A DNA stretch of 64,000 nt from Parus major (Eukaryota; Chordata; Aves; Passeriformes; Paridae), in NCBI RefSeq assembly GCF_001522545.3, contig NC_031769.1:67744162-67808161 (forward strand). Direction: 5' to 3'. The notes below the pieces were generated by a model, which did no database searches, was not told the DNA's origin, and was given only the letters and a program-made list of their open reading frames with translations. Numbering within the stretch: the first letter of the stretch is position 1; every line of letters begins with the position of its first letter. Positions 12,841 to 26,188 of the stretch are shown here, piece after piece. The translations under genes were made by a program, and so were the position numbers.

Positions 12841-15826
12841 AAATATGTACTGGTCAAAAAGTGACTATTTCATCTTACAAAACTGTAAAAGTGACTAAGT
12901 GAAATGAAAAGAAAATCAAATAAGAGGCAGTATGTATAATAAAAAGAAAATAATAGAAAGGAAAGTACTACAGAAAGGCTCAAAGTAGATGTATATTTTA
13001 TTAAGATTAGTCTAACATAGCCACTAATTTTACTTCATATTAAATTTTAGATAATATTTTCTGCTGTTACATACACATGTATCTCTTGAGTATAGACCCA
13101 AGTACGTGTGGAATTTAATAATGCCGTGCTATTTCCAAATTAAGATATAAGGCTCAGGCAGTGGGTTCAGCCAACCTAGAATTTATCACTGGTGTTCTCG
13201 TAAAGTCACTCTGATTGTCAGAACATGAAACATCATACTTAAAAGGAAGCCCACACAGCAAACTTAAGTGCTCAGCTTTACACTATGGCGTCACATCTTA
13301 GAAGTGCTCCTGTTACTGTCTTTCTCTTAGAGATCAAGATAAAAGTAGAAAACCAAATGTTCCCAGATCCAGCACTTCTCTCAAGCCTTTGTAATTTTGA
13401 GAAATATGAAACCTTTCATATTAGAATTAAGCACTCTTTACCCTTATGAACTCTGTGCAGACTTCCCTATTATTATACAGGCTACATGAGATTAACTACT
13501 GGTGCTCCTTTCTGAGTTTAAGCTGGAAAGGCTCAGAAAAAGAATTGGCATTCTGAAGGAAAAGGTGTAGATTCCCGAATTCCTTTTATAGGGAAGCATC
13601 TCTTGAGATTAGACAGCTCTCATTTTCACTAGGTTTGTGCACTGCTGCCCCAGCTCTACAATATAAGAATGATATAAAGAGGGATTGTGGCAGATGCACT
13701 TGGCCTCCTTATCCAAACTAGCAGTATTTTGGTACAGGCCCCGAAGGATGTAGACACCTGAGCTGTAGCTGGGCCAAGAACTCCTCCAGAAAATCCTCAA
13801 AAGGGACAGATTAACAAGGGTGCATTGATGCTAGGAACACATGAATAATGGGTGGTTTTTCCAAGACTCAATTAGTGAAAAAAAAAGACAGTTGAGGGTC
13901 CAAAGGGTCTCATGCATACCTTTTTCATTATTTCTAATTCATCTACAAGCCAACCACTTTTATATGACAGTCTAAATGAGCCTTTGAGCTCTCTCTGCAA
14001 GGCAGCATGCCTGTGTGGCAGTGATCCCCACCTTAAGTTAGGACACCTCTCAAAGTTGTCACTTGAGACAGAAAGACTTTTCTACTAAAAACTTTGGATA
14101 AATGCAGTTTCAGTTCTATTTAAATTGCAAGTGGACTGCTTTTCAGTACCTTTCCCCTCGATCTGGGACTCCTCTCAAGGCTTGATATTCCTTACCTGAG
14201 ACTGAGGTATCCCAGTGGAGAGACCCCTTATTCACAACAGATGCTTAGTAAGTTGCTGATAGCATGCTAAATTAATACTAATGAATTAATGAAAGAATTA
14301 ATATTTTTAGACATAAATAATCATAAAGGTCTGAGACTAAAACTGGAACTAGCTGCATCTAAGCTGCATCAGGAGTTTAGCAACTTCATGACTCAGTGAG
14401 TCTCCCTTACAGTTTAGCGCTTCTACTCTCTGTGCAAATCATTCCAAATTGATTCTAACTCAGTATTCCTTTGTATGTTTCATCCATGTAGTAATAGAGT
14501 GAACCTTGCTATCAAAATTTCTTAAGTCACATTTTTATAAATTCATTTTAAACCATTTTTGCTAATACCTTTGTGAGAGATTTTTTGAGCAACCCCAAAC
14601 ACATCATTACAATACAGATCATGAAGGAAAACTCTTTACAATTGTTTGCTCAATTCAACATCAGTGACCAACTTGGCAGACAACTGCAATTCACCATCTT
14701 TCAACATGATACCCATTCTTCAACTACAAATATTTCTATATTTGATTACTGCCCACAATGCAGGCTCCAAGGTATGAAAAATGCATTCTGTTCATCTTTA
14801 CCATTGCCTTCCAGTGTAGTATATTTCATGGATCCCTGGATACAAGGAATACTAGAGTTTGTCTCCACAGTTTTTTCCCATAAATACATTTTGTGTAAGA
14901 AACTTCACAGAAATTTTCAAAAGGATGATTTAAAATTCAGATATGCACTGTCCACCAGGAATGATCAATTCTGCATCTCAGCAAATGGCACTGTTGCTGC
15001 AACCTTCAGCTCTTCTCTGATTCCTGGGCATAAGGTTTTGTGTGGACAAGATGCAAATAATACCACCATCAATGGCATATTGTATTTGATGAATTCATTA
15101 TAACCCTAACCCAACTGAAATACCAGTATATAGTATTGGAAGAAAATATGTATTGATTTATTTAGGTATTCCCAGTCTTTGAAATCAGAATAAAATAAGG
15201 CTAAACCATAAAGCATTTTAAAACTCCCATGGATATTACCAGCTTTGCATAGGAGTTAGGAATTCCACTTAAACCATCTTTTCCTCCTAAAGTGTCTTTG
15301 CCATCTTCAAAAATATTGGGAAAGTGATGAATGGCTATTAAGAAGCAATCTCAAGACTACTGTTATTTCATTTTCTTATCTGTATAGTTTTCCAAGCCTT
15401 TTCCCACAAAAACACTATGCAAATAACACTGGTCTGTGGTTAGATCTGCTTTCATGGCAAGTACTCCTGTTAAGGCAAAAAGAGACAACTGAAACCATTT
15501 CTAGGACAAGATTCCTGTTCATGACATAAAGAGCCTAAACTCCACCCAGCACACACACACAGTGAAAAGTACAGCCTGAGACTTCAAAGTGCAGACTTTG
15601 GGGGCATTTAATGTGTTTAAAAGAGGCCTCAGATTGAAAACCCTATTGCAGTAGTGTTAAAGCAGGAACAAACATCAGAGGGATCAAAATAGCAATGAGT
15701 AATGAAGTTTTCCTTCTTCAAAATGGCACAAGTCTATAGAATAGCATCAGGAACACTACACATGTTTATAAAATTTCCATCTCATCTTGTAGCTCCTTAG
15801 AGTTATTATAAATCATGCCAAGCTAA

Positions 15827-15844
15827 TTTTTTTTTTTTTTTTTT
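15827..15844. repeat. Poly-T tract
   Basis: Eighteen consecutive T. No retrocopy body was seen on either side. Confidence 0.95.
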
Positions 15845-17148
15845 GCATATTCCCACACTTCTTACAATGGTCAGAATGTTTTGATTGCATAGTGATAACT
15901 CAGAGCAACTTGAACATTAGTTTACAGCACTCTGTGAACAAATCTCAGTAAACTCTTTAATACAAAGCAAAATATTAGGGCTTCTAAATGAAATAATCCA
16001 GTGAATATGATTCTCCTTTAATTCTGAACTTGTGCTTCATTTGCTCCAATGAAGTGATGTACCAACTTCTACCACCAATTACTGTAAATGCTGCCTACTC
16101 ACTGTGTGATGAGGTTTCACAGCTGTAACTCCCAAAGACTGAAATTAATATTTAAATCCTATTCATATGGACTCCTTTTTTCTCTTTTTTTTTTACTTTT
16201 TTTTCCCCCCTTTTAAGCAAAGTTGAAATTATGGTCTGTTTTATATAAGTATCATTTAAGTATGATTAAAATTCTTATATTTTGTGCCAGGCTATAATTT
16301 ATATAATTGCATTCCTGTAAAACTTGAATTAATTTTTCATTTAGAAACAGACCACAATAAAAGGCATCTGCACTGAGAATCCAGTTTTCTGTGTTAATTT
16401 AAAGTTTAATTTTAGAGTGTTTTCTACAGTCACAGTACTTAAAGGGCAGAGGAAAACTGTCATTGTAAAAGAGACTTCTAATCAACCATGGAGTCTTACT
16501 CAAACTAAATACCAGCATTAATTGTTCATAAAGTACAGCAAGCGGAAAACGGATGATTAAGTGGAATTTAAGCTGCATTGCTATTAAGGATTAAACTGAA
16601 AGGCATTTTAAAGCCATGTGTTAAAAGCTATCTTGTAAAATGGTATAATTCAAATGGGCCATAATTCAAAAGTTTTTCAAAATATACCAGGCTGTACTAA
16701 TTAGTCTTATGAACTTGGAGCATCTATTATTTCTGCCTCTCAATTTAACATTTATACACAAATTAAAATCTCAAGTATGCCACACCTGAAATTGCATCTG
16801 TTATGTAGTTGCCTGAATAAATGTTTAGAAAACCTGCTTTTTTTACTGTGTCATATTAACATTTTTGCCTTTACTTATTATCAAGAGGGACTCAAAATTA
16901 GATACACAAACTTTGGTGTTTGTGAGCTACAAAATGGATCATGATGCTCAAAAGGGAAAGCTGCTGTTCTTGAGCTCTGAGGCTCTGAGACTGCCAGGAG
17001 GGCTGCATCAAATGCCATGAGTAGGCTGCATGTCACGACACCTTCCCTACAGAATTCTGGCAAGTTTAAATGAAACCTGTGGATGCATCCTTCCATTTTT
17101 CCAATCAGATATAGGCAAAGCTGGAAACAGTTTTACATGGATTTTCTA

Positions 17149-17277
<129 letters not shown>

Positions 17278-17621
17278 TTATTATAAAAATGCTTGGCTCA
17301 TAAAGAGCTCAGACATACACACAAGTCTCTGTCACATGCAGGGTGAAGTCCACATTTCAACAGCAGAATGCTTTAGCCTTTGATTAGCTCCCTATATGTG
17401 CTAAATTGTATATATTAAGAAAGGAAAAAAATCAGCCCAATAAACAGCAGCTGAATGGGAAAATACTATATTCTGAGCAGCCTCTGACCTGGCCAGGAAA
17501 CATCAGGGCACTTTCTTACTTGTTTTCTTATACACACTCAAGCACAGCATTTTTTCTTTTACAGTATTATTGACACCGTCAGAGCGTGTGAAATATGCCA
17601 CTGTAGTGACCTCTCTTAATT

Positions 17622-17655
17622 AAAAAAACCCCCAAAACCAAAACAAAACCAAAAT
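17622..17655. repeat. A/C-rich low-complexity tract
   Basis: Runs of A and C only (for example cccccaaaaccaaaacaaaa), inside the small GMDS intron. Confidence 0.9.
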
Positions 17656-18100
17656 TACTTTGGAGGAATAAAAGTGAAAATCTGGTGCCTTAACACTCAA
17701 ATTGATTTGAAACTTTATCACCAAAATCCTTCATGCCCATTGCTTTAATAAGTGTTTCAAATTTCATATGAATTCACGAAGGAAGAAGTGAGCTCTTGGG
17801 AGTCTTTCATTTAGGCAAGAAAAAATATGAAACCTTATCACTTCTGCGGCACCTCACAGCCCTTTGTGAAGGAAGAGTCACCCTACCCCCCTTTCTTCAA
17901 GAGCTGTTCATCTCTGAGCTGAATGAACAAGGTCTTGTGAAGTGAGATGCTAATTTCCAACCCCCAGGCAATGGCAGAAAATACTTTTTATATAGTAATT
18001 CATAAAGGTATGCCTCTTGACATGTCTAGTCATTTCAGCTCTATCATCATTCTAATCTCACACCCAAATGACTTCAGCCCTGAGACATGAGCAGGGAGAA

Positions 18101-18134
18101 CAGACAGACAGACAGACACTACACACACACACAC
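18101..18134. repeat. Compound (CAGA)n-(AC)n microsatellite
   Basis: Four and a half CAGA units followed by seven AC units. It lies in the small GMDS intron, with its right end 16 bases from the donor of exon A. On the transcribed strand it reads GT-rich then TCTG-rich just after the 5' splice site. Confidence 0.93.
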
Positions 18135-18150
18135 CATTGGTGCTCCTCAC

Positions 18151-18343
18151 CGTAAGGCGATCTTGGGTAAAAAGGGGTGGTCTCTTTTTGCGGGATTTCT
18201 TGCACTTTTCCAAAAAGTTCACTGGTGGAGGCTTGGTAAAACTTCACAGAGTTGATAAGGCCACAGGTCTTAATAGCATCTAGGAGCCGTAAAGTGCCAA
18301 CCCCGTCAACGTCAGCAGTATATTCTGCTAGATCAAAAGAAAT
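18151..18343 (-). CDS. GMDS: GMDS internal exon A (GDP-mannose 4,6-dehydratase, residues ~116-180)
   Basis: Read on the minus strand, this exon starts at [16 protein letters not shown] and ends at FYPRSPY plus one G, giving 64 codons and one extra base (193 nt). The acceptor is a pyrimidine tract ending in ccccaag just above 18343. The donor is gtgagg, complement of 18150-18145. Compared with my recollection of human GMDS the protein differs at only two places, Val139 to Ile and Tyr159 to Phe. GMDS converts GDP-mannose to GDP-4-keto-6-deoxymannose in the cytosol, the first step of de novo GDP-fucose synthesis, using bound NADP. The exon holds the NADP-contacting Tyr123, the catalytic Thr155 (codon 18226-18224) and Glu157 (18220-18218), and the catalytic Tyr179 as its last full codon (18154-18152). 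It starts in phase 0 and ends in phase 1. It is probably exon 4 or 5 of about 10-11; that number is from memory. Open reading continues past both splice sites by chance. Confidence 0.97.
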
Positions 18344-19182
18344 CTTGGGGAGAGAAAGAAATAAAAACCCATCAATTTTACTAGGGCACCAGAACACGCC
18401 AAAATCATGTACAGCCAACCAAAGCAATACATCACTTGCCACAGACCATCTAGACGCTTTTGTACAAAGTATATCTTCAGTTTACAAAAGTATCCTCAAA
18501 GGATTTCTAAGAATAAATAAGTAGCTCCATAAATAGCCAAACCAAATGACTGGTGTTCCCCGGGATTATTTTCCCACGTGAAGTAAGGGATAAGCCCCCT
18601 CATGGTGGGAACGTTATCAGGCACTCTCTCATCTCCACGGCTGCCAATTTCCACAGCACTCTCTTGGGCTTAATATCTTTGACACACTTGAATTTGGTTA
18701 TAATCGCCCAAAATATATTTTTAAAAAGTAATAGGACAGAGAGCATGACAGCACCAACATGTATAAACCGTACCCTTCCCTCAAAAACTTTAAACAAGGC
18801 CCAAGGTTTTTCAATTTAAACAGACATCAAAGTTCAGAGAAGAGTAGAAATACCTGCTATCAAATGAGATTCCCAACACTGCCTGACCAAGGTGTACCAG
18901 AGCTGTGGCTTTTGCACAGAGATTAGAGAGATCATGAAATGTGACGGCAAAGGGTGGAAGTATGCAAAAAAAACCTGACATCCCCAGCTGACATATTCCT
19001 CAAAGTATGACAATAAACTCAAGCCCACTGGTGGGCCAAGATTCCTTTTTCTCTCCTCACTCCAATATTTGTAATTATCTTCACGATGAGCTTGTCTTTG
19101 TGGCCTGTGCCACCATCAGTGCTCAAGTCAAAGCTTTCAGAGTGTTTCAAAAATACATTCATTCTTTTCTTTGCAGTTACAG

Positions 19183-19260
19183 AACAAAAAAACCCACACC
19201 AAACCAAAAAAAAAAACCAACAAAGAAAACAACAACAAAAAAAACCCCCAAAAAACAACC
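19183..19260. repeat. A/C-only low-complexity tract
   Basis: The stretch is almost entirely A and C, with runs like aaaccaaaaa and aacaacaa. It explains Lys/Thr/Pro-rich open frames on the plus strand and Phe/Trp/Gly-rich frames on the minus strand. Comparable shorter A/C tracts occur at 11881-11915 and 17622-17655. Confidence 0.92.
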
Positions 19261-20950
19261 TGGAAAAAGTAAGCTGAAGGTAAGAGGTGTGTTGTGACCA
19301 TCCCAATCTGCAGACAGGAGAAAACATGCTCAGAAGGGAGCTCACTTTTTTGGTGCCAGTACAGGCTGGTTTTTTGGAGGTTCCAACAAAGTTCCTGGAC
19401 TCTCAAGAATTTTTTTTCCCACCACTGCCCATCCCAGAAGCATGTTCCTCCTTCCTTCTACATCCTGTCTCCAACCCAGGGATTTTGCTTATGCCAGCTT
19501 TTGAAAAAAACTTCCCTGTTTCTACTTCCAATGTTATAAAAAATAAAGGGGAATGGGCTTTTAGAGCAGTCTCCTTCATGGCCCTGACCCAAATAATTAT
19601 TCTGCCTATGTCCCCTCTGGCTGATTCAGACTGATAGCCCTGTATTCATTCCTCCTGTTAAGCCACTTCCCCTATTAAGTAACCACTGGAGGTTTAAGGC
19701 TTATTTACACAGCAGATGGAAAAAAAATAATTTGATTAATTTGAATTTTCACTTATGGTTAATTTAATACAGGCATGAGGTTATCTAAATTGTGTTACTG
19801 TGCTCCAAAATAAAAAGGTTCACACACAGTTTTGAGAAGTAGGTAAAGATATGAACAAAACCAAACCTTACTTTTTCTTTTTTTAAATCCAAAGAGAAAA
19901 AAAGCCATAAAAAGAAACCTGATATTTTGTCCTATTAACCTAGTATGACCCAACTGAAACTGAGCAGTGATCTACCAAGAAGGGCTGTGCATTTTTTGTT
20001 TTAATCCATTTGGCACAAAGATGACAGCCACTTAAAGTCCCTCAACTTCAGTGTCAACATAACTCTTAGGAAAGCATCTTAATGAGTAGATGTTACAGTC
20101 AGTAATGTACTAATGAACATAAATTGGTGTATTAATTGCTCCAGCTCTCCAATAAAAGGCAAAACACATAATAACTGTAGCAGAATCAGGAATTTACCTA
20201 TATAAAGGTACTGTTTCCAAAAATTACCTGCTAAAAACATCAACCTGAAATGCAAATCACTGCTTCCATATTCTACTACAAAGTAAATGGCACATGTAAC
20301 TGAGGCAGTCTAGGAGATCCCGGATTATAAAACCTCTTAACCAGAGAGAACCATGAGGCCACAGCACTGGGAAATGTTCTCTCTGGCTGGTGTAGAGACC
20401 AGTTTCACAAGAGATGGTTTTCCCTATTGCCTGATGAATGACCTCAGTCTTCACCTTCAGAATATGCTCCCTGGGGTGTGAGGTAATTGTGCCCCACGCT
20501 GACTGGGTCTGAGTGTCCCCAAGCAGAAACCACCAGTTCTGTGTCTGTTTTGTAATGCAGACTGCTGTTCACCAGGGTCAGGACTCAGACCACTAAATAC
20601 ATTTCATTTTGGAGTGCAGGTTAGAAAAAAATGTCATTCAGGAAAATTTGAAAAATGGTTTTATCCATTAAAAGATCCAACACCAAAAATTCTGGACTGT
20701 TAAGAGACTCTGTGAAAGCTAGGGGCAGTAACATTGCAAATACAGATTAAAAGGAACCCAAATTTTAATTTGATTCTAATTCAAAGTTAAAAATTTGGTT
20801 TTATGAAAGATTTATGAAAAAGGTTTTATGAAATACTAGATTAAATAAGTAGTTATAAATAAATCAGGAAAGAGCAGGAAAAGGTGATAACTTATCCCTT
20901 ACAACGTAATTCCCCTTTCCTAGTGCAAGACTAGCAGAAAGACCGAAGCC

Positions 20951-20993
20951 AAAAAAAAAATAATAAAAAAAAAATAAAAAAAGCAAAAAAAAA
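20951..20993. repeat. A-rich low-complexity tract
   Basis: Runs of A broken by single T or GC bases over 43 positions. The antisense open frame here is a low-complexity Phe/Leu artefact. Confidence 0.93.
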
Positions 20994-23900
20994 GTAGTGG
21001 TTTTATTAAGAGGGATGTTCAAGAGAAAAAAAAAACATCCATGCATAACACACAAAAAAGGACTGAGTTATAGAAACCAAATACAGAACCAAGTTCAATA
21101 GACGTTATTCTTACAAATAATCTTTACTGAGCTCAGTGGGACTACCTGAAAGAGTAAAAACTATGGATATTATTGTAATGGCAGTTACATAAAGGCTAAA
21201 ACCAAGTCATACTTTATGAAAGATTAAACAATTATCCAATGGGAAAAAAGAGCTTAGCTAATACTTACATATGAGAGTTTTCAAACTGCCTAATTTATGA
21301 CAACTTTCTTAAATACCTGAATTAGGAAGATTGTCTTCCTCTACACCAATTAAGACAGCAGTGAGTCAGAGCAGGAAACACAGCAGAGATGCTCTTGATC
21401 ATGTTTTAGAGAAACTATTCTCACACACTCAATTTTAAGTGAGCCACATAAGACAGATGCTCCATTCTTTACCCAAAAATCCAAAACTATCTCTTACTCT
21501 CAACTGCACAAAGCAAGACCTGTAACTACAACTTGTTTTGAAGGAAGCATGGAATTCGTGTAAGGACTAGACTAAGAAAAAGAAACTTCTTTACCTGGCA
21601 GAAACTTAAAATCAAAGTTTTCTCAAAGAGTATTGAAATAATGGATCCAATACTTTGGCCTCTTTGGACAGAATTTTGTGCCAAGTGAAATTATGACATA
21701 GCAACAAAACAAAAATTGTAATTTTTGGAACATACAAGTCTGAGTGACCTTGGCACTCACTTGCCATTCTTCCCATTACAATGGGGATACAATGCTTTTG
21801 TAGTTGTCATTATTGATCTCTGGAAAGACTATAGAAGTATATTTTCAGATATATCTATTTATTCCATTTACTGGGTAGCGATAAGTGTGTCATTACAAGA
21901 GGACAAAGAAAAATAAGGAGACACTTGACAAAAGTTCAAGTTCCAGGTTATCAGGTTCTGAACACCCTGCAAAATTTCCTCAAAGAATACTAAAAAGCAA
22001 ACGGACTCCTTATGTACATGGAAATTTTACATACTGAGTATCTTCTTTGCTGGATTTATCTCTAACATAGTACATCTCAAATACATTCTTAGTCAAGAAA
22101 AAAATTTCCACAGCAAGGCTTACCATAGGATGATAAATTTTTCATGAAAAAAAAAAGCATAGTTTCATTAGTTATGACATTTCTGCAAGCACAGGACGCA
22201 ATGTGAATACACTACCACATTATGTCTCCTCTTTCATGTGGCTACAATCAGAATGAGTTTTACAAACTGATTTCTACCTTTTTGAACTCTTGCATTCCCC
22301 CCTCACATTTATTTCTCTTTATAATTGCCAAATTCAATCTCTAAAACAGATACTATTTTAATAGAGCAATGCTTTAAATGTTTCCCAACTGATCATTCGA
22401 AACCAAGCTTAGCAAGGTCTTCAACAAGATTTAAAAGCTTACCAGAAATTATCTAAATGAAAACATATGAGTCTTACCCTCCACAAGACCACATTCCTAT
22501 CACATCTATAAAAACTCTATACAAGACTGTGGACTCCATAATATTTGCTTTTGACCAATGTGTTGTAGTGAGCAATGGTGATACTCTGAAAGCTATCAAT
22601 TTAGTGCACACATAGTTTTGGCTTTGTGGGACTCTTCATCTCCGCTTTGTCATTCAGAAGAATCCCACAAACAAACTGTGATCATATTAATTATTAGTTT
22701 TCAATCAAAAAAAAAAAAGCATATGCTATCAGAACATGCTTCAATGTTCTATGTAAGGAATATAAATAATGATTTGAAATTTAATCTCTTCTTTATAGTC
22801 TTCTCAGTTTCAGATGATGGGATTTCTGGAAGGCTGGTATTATTAGAGGGAAGCCTATGTGAAGCCCCAGGAGGAAACAGGATAATGTAAATTTAAATTA
22901 TTATTCTTTAACTGTAAAAGGAGAGGTGACTAACATAACTATAAAACCAATTTTGCTCTTTTGAAAAAAACTATGGTAGATTCTTTAGGTTTAGCAAAGA
23001 AGATATATGCATCAGGCCATTAAAAAAGGTTTACACCAGAAAAGCAAATCACAAAGCAGAAAAACCGCTCAGAAATGTTTCAAGTCTCACAAGTTTCACA
23101 GTGGTTACTTTTTTGAATTCTTTAAAATCAATTCTGTTTGCTTTGAATATTCAGTGTGTCTTCCACTGCCAATAAAAACCACTGGGATCACTTACATCAT
23201 CTCAGTAAACAAGCTGCTCAATCCTAGGAACAGGCATGTAAAGCATAAGAGTCCAGTTGCTAAATCTAATACACATTGGGCCAAGTAAAGTCCTTACATA
23301 CTGAAAAAAAGTCTTAAGGATTTTAGGAAATATAAAGAATCCAGGGGACATGAGCTGTGTTAAGAGGATGGGAAAGAAAATGACAGGTAAGCTTCTAAGA
23401 GAATGTGAGAATTCCTCTTCCCCCCTCAACCTCTTAACTCATTGAATGCTTGTCCTCTCACCCAATAGAAATAGAATAATTACAGACTTTGCTATACAGA
23501 AAAAGATAGTCCAATTCAATAGTCCTGAACTGCTTATTACTAAGCAATACTCTTGATATCTTAAAGCCCTATTCAATTTCTTAGCTAAACAGAAACAGAC
23601 TAAAAAACAAGTAACTGAAATTCCAGATTAAATGAACATGCCTTTTGTAGATTTTCTTTCCTATTTATTTCCCTGTTCTCTCATTATCAAGATAGAAAAA
23701 AAATAAAGTGATCTGCATAAAATTAGAGTATTTGGACAATATGATTACAAGTGGAGAATAAGCAAGGAAAAGATTCTGTAAGTGGAAGCAGAAGTCAACA
23801 CTGTTTTCTAAAATTTATGTTACCCTAAAACATTCACAATATTGCTGCAGTGAGACAGCCTGGGTAACGTGGATTTTCAAGTTATTTGTGGTCCAAAGGA

Positions 23901-24916
23901 ATAAGCAGTGCAGTCGATAAAACCAGTGCTTATTCTACTTCTCTACCAGTGTTTACATTTTGGTCCTATGGTGGAATTTCTCTGTGGCTCTGTCCCACTG
24001 TGTGCTGCAGGCTGTGTGACTGGAGAGATTTCTTGGTAAAAAGTTTGGCTTTAGCATCAGTGAGCCAGCATTTCACCTTCACCTTCAACTGTGGAGGCAC
24101 AAACCAAAGCACAAAAATAACCTTTTTGCTGTTTGAGGATTTGAAATGATCCTTGATGATCTTCAAGTTCTAGAAAAACTTTCCTTTGTTCAGCTGAAGT
24201 ACTCAATGATCAGGATCAAGTGACTCCCTAACATATTCCACAGTGTATGTTCATACAGTAATTTCTCATGGCTTGTCTTGGGTAAGTCTTCCTTACAACT
24301 CTCCTCCAGATTAATTTCAAGTTCTTGATGCAAACCTACTGAAATAATCTTTAAAGAGAAATAATTTGGCTTTATTAATTTTTCCCTCTTAGGGGAAAAA
24401 ACTGCTACTTGCTTTTTGTTGGGTGGAAAAGAGAAAAAATAAAATCAACCCAAACCAGAGAATAAGCATGGAGAAATACTCCAAAAGTAGGTAAAGTTTC
24501 ATATTTATCTGGCCCCCTATAGGTAGGGGTTGATGGCTGGATTTATTATTCAGTTTCTTTAGCAAGTGATTCCTCCCTGGCAAACTGCAGGTACAGCTGT
24601 AAATTGAACTCTCAAGGTCATCATGTTCACCTTTGCCTCCAAAGAGGCAAAGAGCTAAGAGCTGTAGAAGTACCAGCTCCCTATTCTTTTCAAAATGTTG
24701 ATGCAACAATCCTTCAACTGGAATACCTGTTCTCCATTTTAATAAAACAGTCTCCTACATCTTGTACAGTTGTGTTGACCATTGGATTCAAAGGTGTGTT
24801 TGGACCAGATCTCCAATAAAAGTAATTTGCAAATTGTTTACTCTTCTGCTCATTACCAATCTACTGTAATGAATCAAGAGAATTTAACAGACTGGATTAA
24901 AAGGGAGTTGCCCAGA

Positions 24917-25155
24917 GACAGGTCAAGAAGCAATAGACACAAATTGGAACATGTGAAATTACAGTTAGCTATTAGGAAAAAAAGAGTTCACAACACGGGT
25001 GGTCTCACACTGAAACAGGCTGTGCAGAGAGACTTTGGCATCTTCATCCATAGCATCCCCACCCTTGGAGATACTGAAAACTCAGTTAGACATCACCCTG
25101 AGTCACCTGCTGTAAGCTGGTTCTGCTTTGTGAAAAGAGCCAGTCCAGATGACAT
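24917..25155 (+). repeat. CR1 LINE remnant, sense, near 3' end
   Basis: The order of short motifs follows the CR1 3' region of birds: a run like agaggcaatgggcacaaact (here agaagcaatagacacaaatt), then aaacaggctgtgcagagaga, then cttggagatactgaaaactc, and finally agccagtccagatgac. It is strongly diverged with several small indels. A 177-codon open frame that covers this area changes frame relative to the CR1 reading, so it is a decay product and not a gene. Subfamily is not assignable by eye. Confidence 0.85.
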
Positions 25156-26170
25156 TCAGTCATTACAAACTCCATCATTGCACAGTTTACAAAGAGAGGG
25201 AGATGGGATTACAGCAGCGTGTGTTTCAATCTTCAAACATGTAGCAGCATCCAAGGAGCAGAAAGTGGATGTACAGTGTGCAAGAATGAGGCCTGGTCTT
25301 GTAAAAAATCAGTGATTTCTACTAGAAAAGTAGAGAATTATTCACAGCAGCTTTCTGGAGACATGCAGTTTAGCTTGCTATTCATCAAATCTCCTCCACA
25401 GAAGAGCTTCAGATAGAGGAATGCTCAGATCTGATAGTAAAAAAATACCAAAGCGGAGGAGGAAAAGGAGGAGGGATATCACTGTACATGAGATTCAGTA
25501 TGGCCATAAACCTTTGTCACAAAAATGTAACCTCCCCATTAGTTTTGCTTATCTTCTCATCCATTTGTTATTAATTTGATGGAACTGGGGAGTTGTCAGG
25601 GTTATGTGATGCAAGGGATTTATCTTGCAGAACAATCTCTGACCCACTGTTCTAAGTCTTCAGTTTCAAATTACAGAGATTAGAAAAGAAGCTTTAAAAA
25701 AAGCAGCATTGACTCTTTATTCATTGTCAGTGTGATTTTGTTCAGGGATAGCTTCAACAATATACATATGTACCCAAACTTTTATGCACATGCCATATGC
25801 AGAGAAGTCAGGATGGGTTTTGATGTTTCAAGTATTGTAGCTTCAATAGCTGATGACATTGTAATACCCTAAAAGCTGTCTTACATACTGAAGTCCAGCT
25901 GTGCCAGAAGCTTTAAATGCTATTTAATAGAAAGACAAAAAGGGGCAACTTGCAGAGTCACTAGAGAACATTCAAAGGGAGATGTAAAAAGATAGCCAAT
26001 TCATTTTGCTTTATGTGTATCAGGGGAATAGAGAGCTATGAATAACATCCACACAGGGTATGCAGTCACTTCCAAAGAACTAGCACCATTCTTACTCACT
26101 TTCACATATAAAGACATTAATTTGAAACATGCATTGAAACATTTAAAATTCTAACATGACAACTATACTC

Positions 26171-26188
26171 TATATATATATATATATA
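26171..26188. repeat. (TA)9 microsatellite
   Basis: Nine uninterrupted TA units. Confidence 0.95.

Noticed and set aside
18119..18442. 107-codon minus-strand open frame as a complete small gene
   Set aside because: Only the part between the AG acceptor at 18344 and the GT donor at 18150 matches GMDS; the ends are intron read-through.
24138..24180. Possible CR1 tail (tgatccttgatgatcttcaa)
   Set aside because: Too short and lacks the terminal repeat unit; may be chance.
24782..25315. 177-codon plus-strand open frame
   Set aside because: Overlaps a decayed CR1 remnant whose own reading frame is different from this frame, so it is chance openness in a dead repeat.
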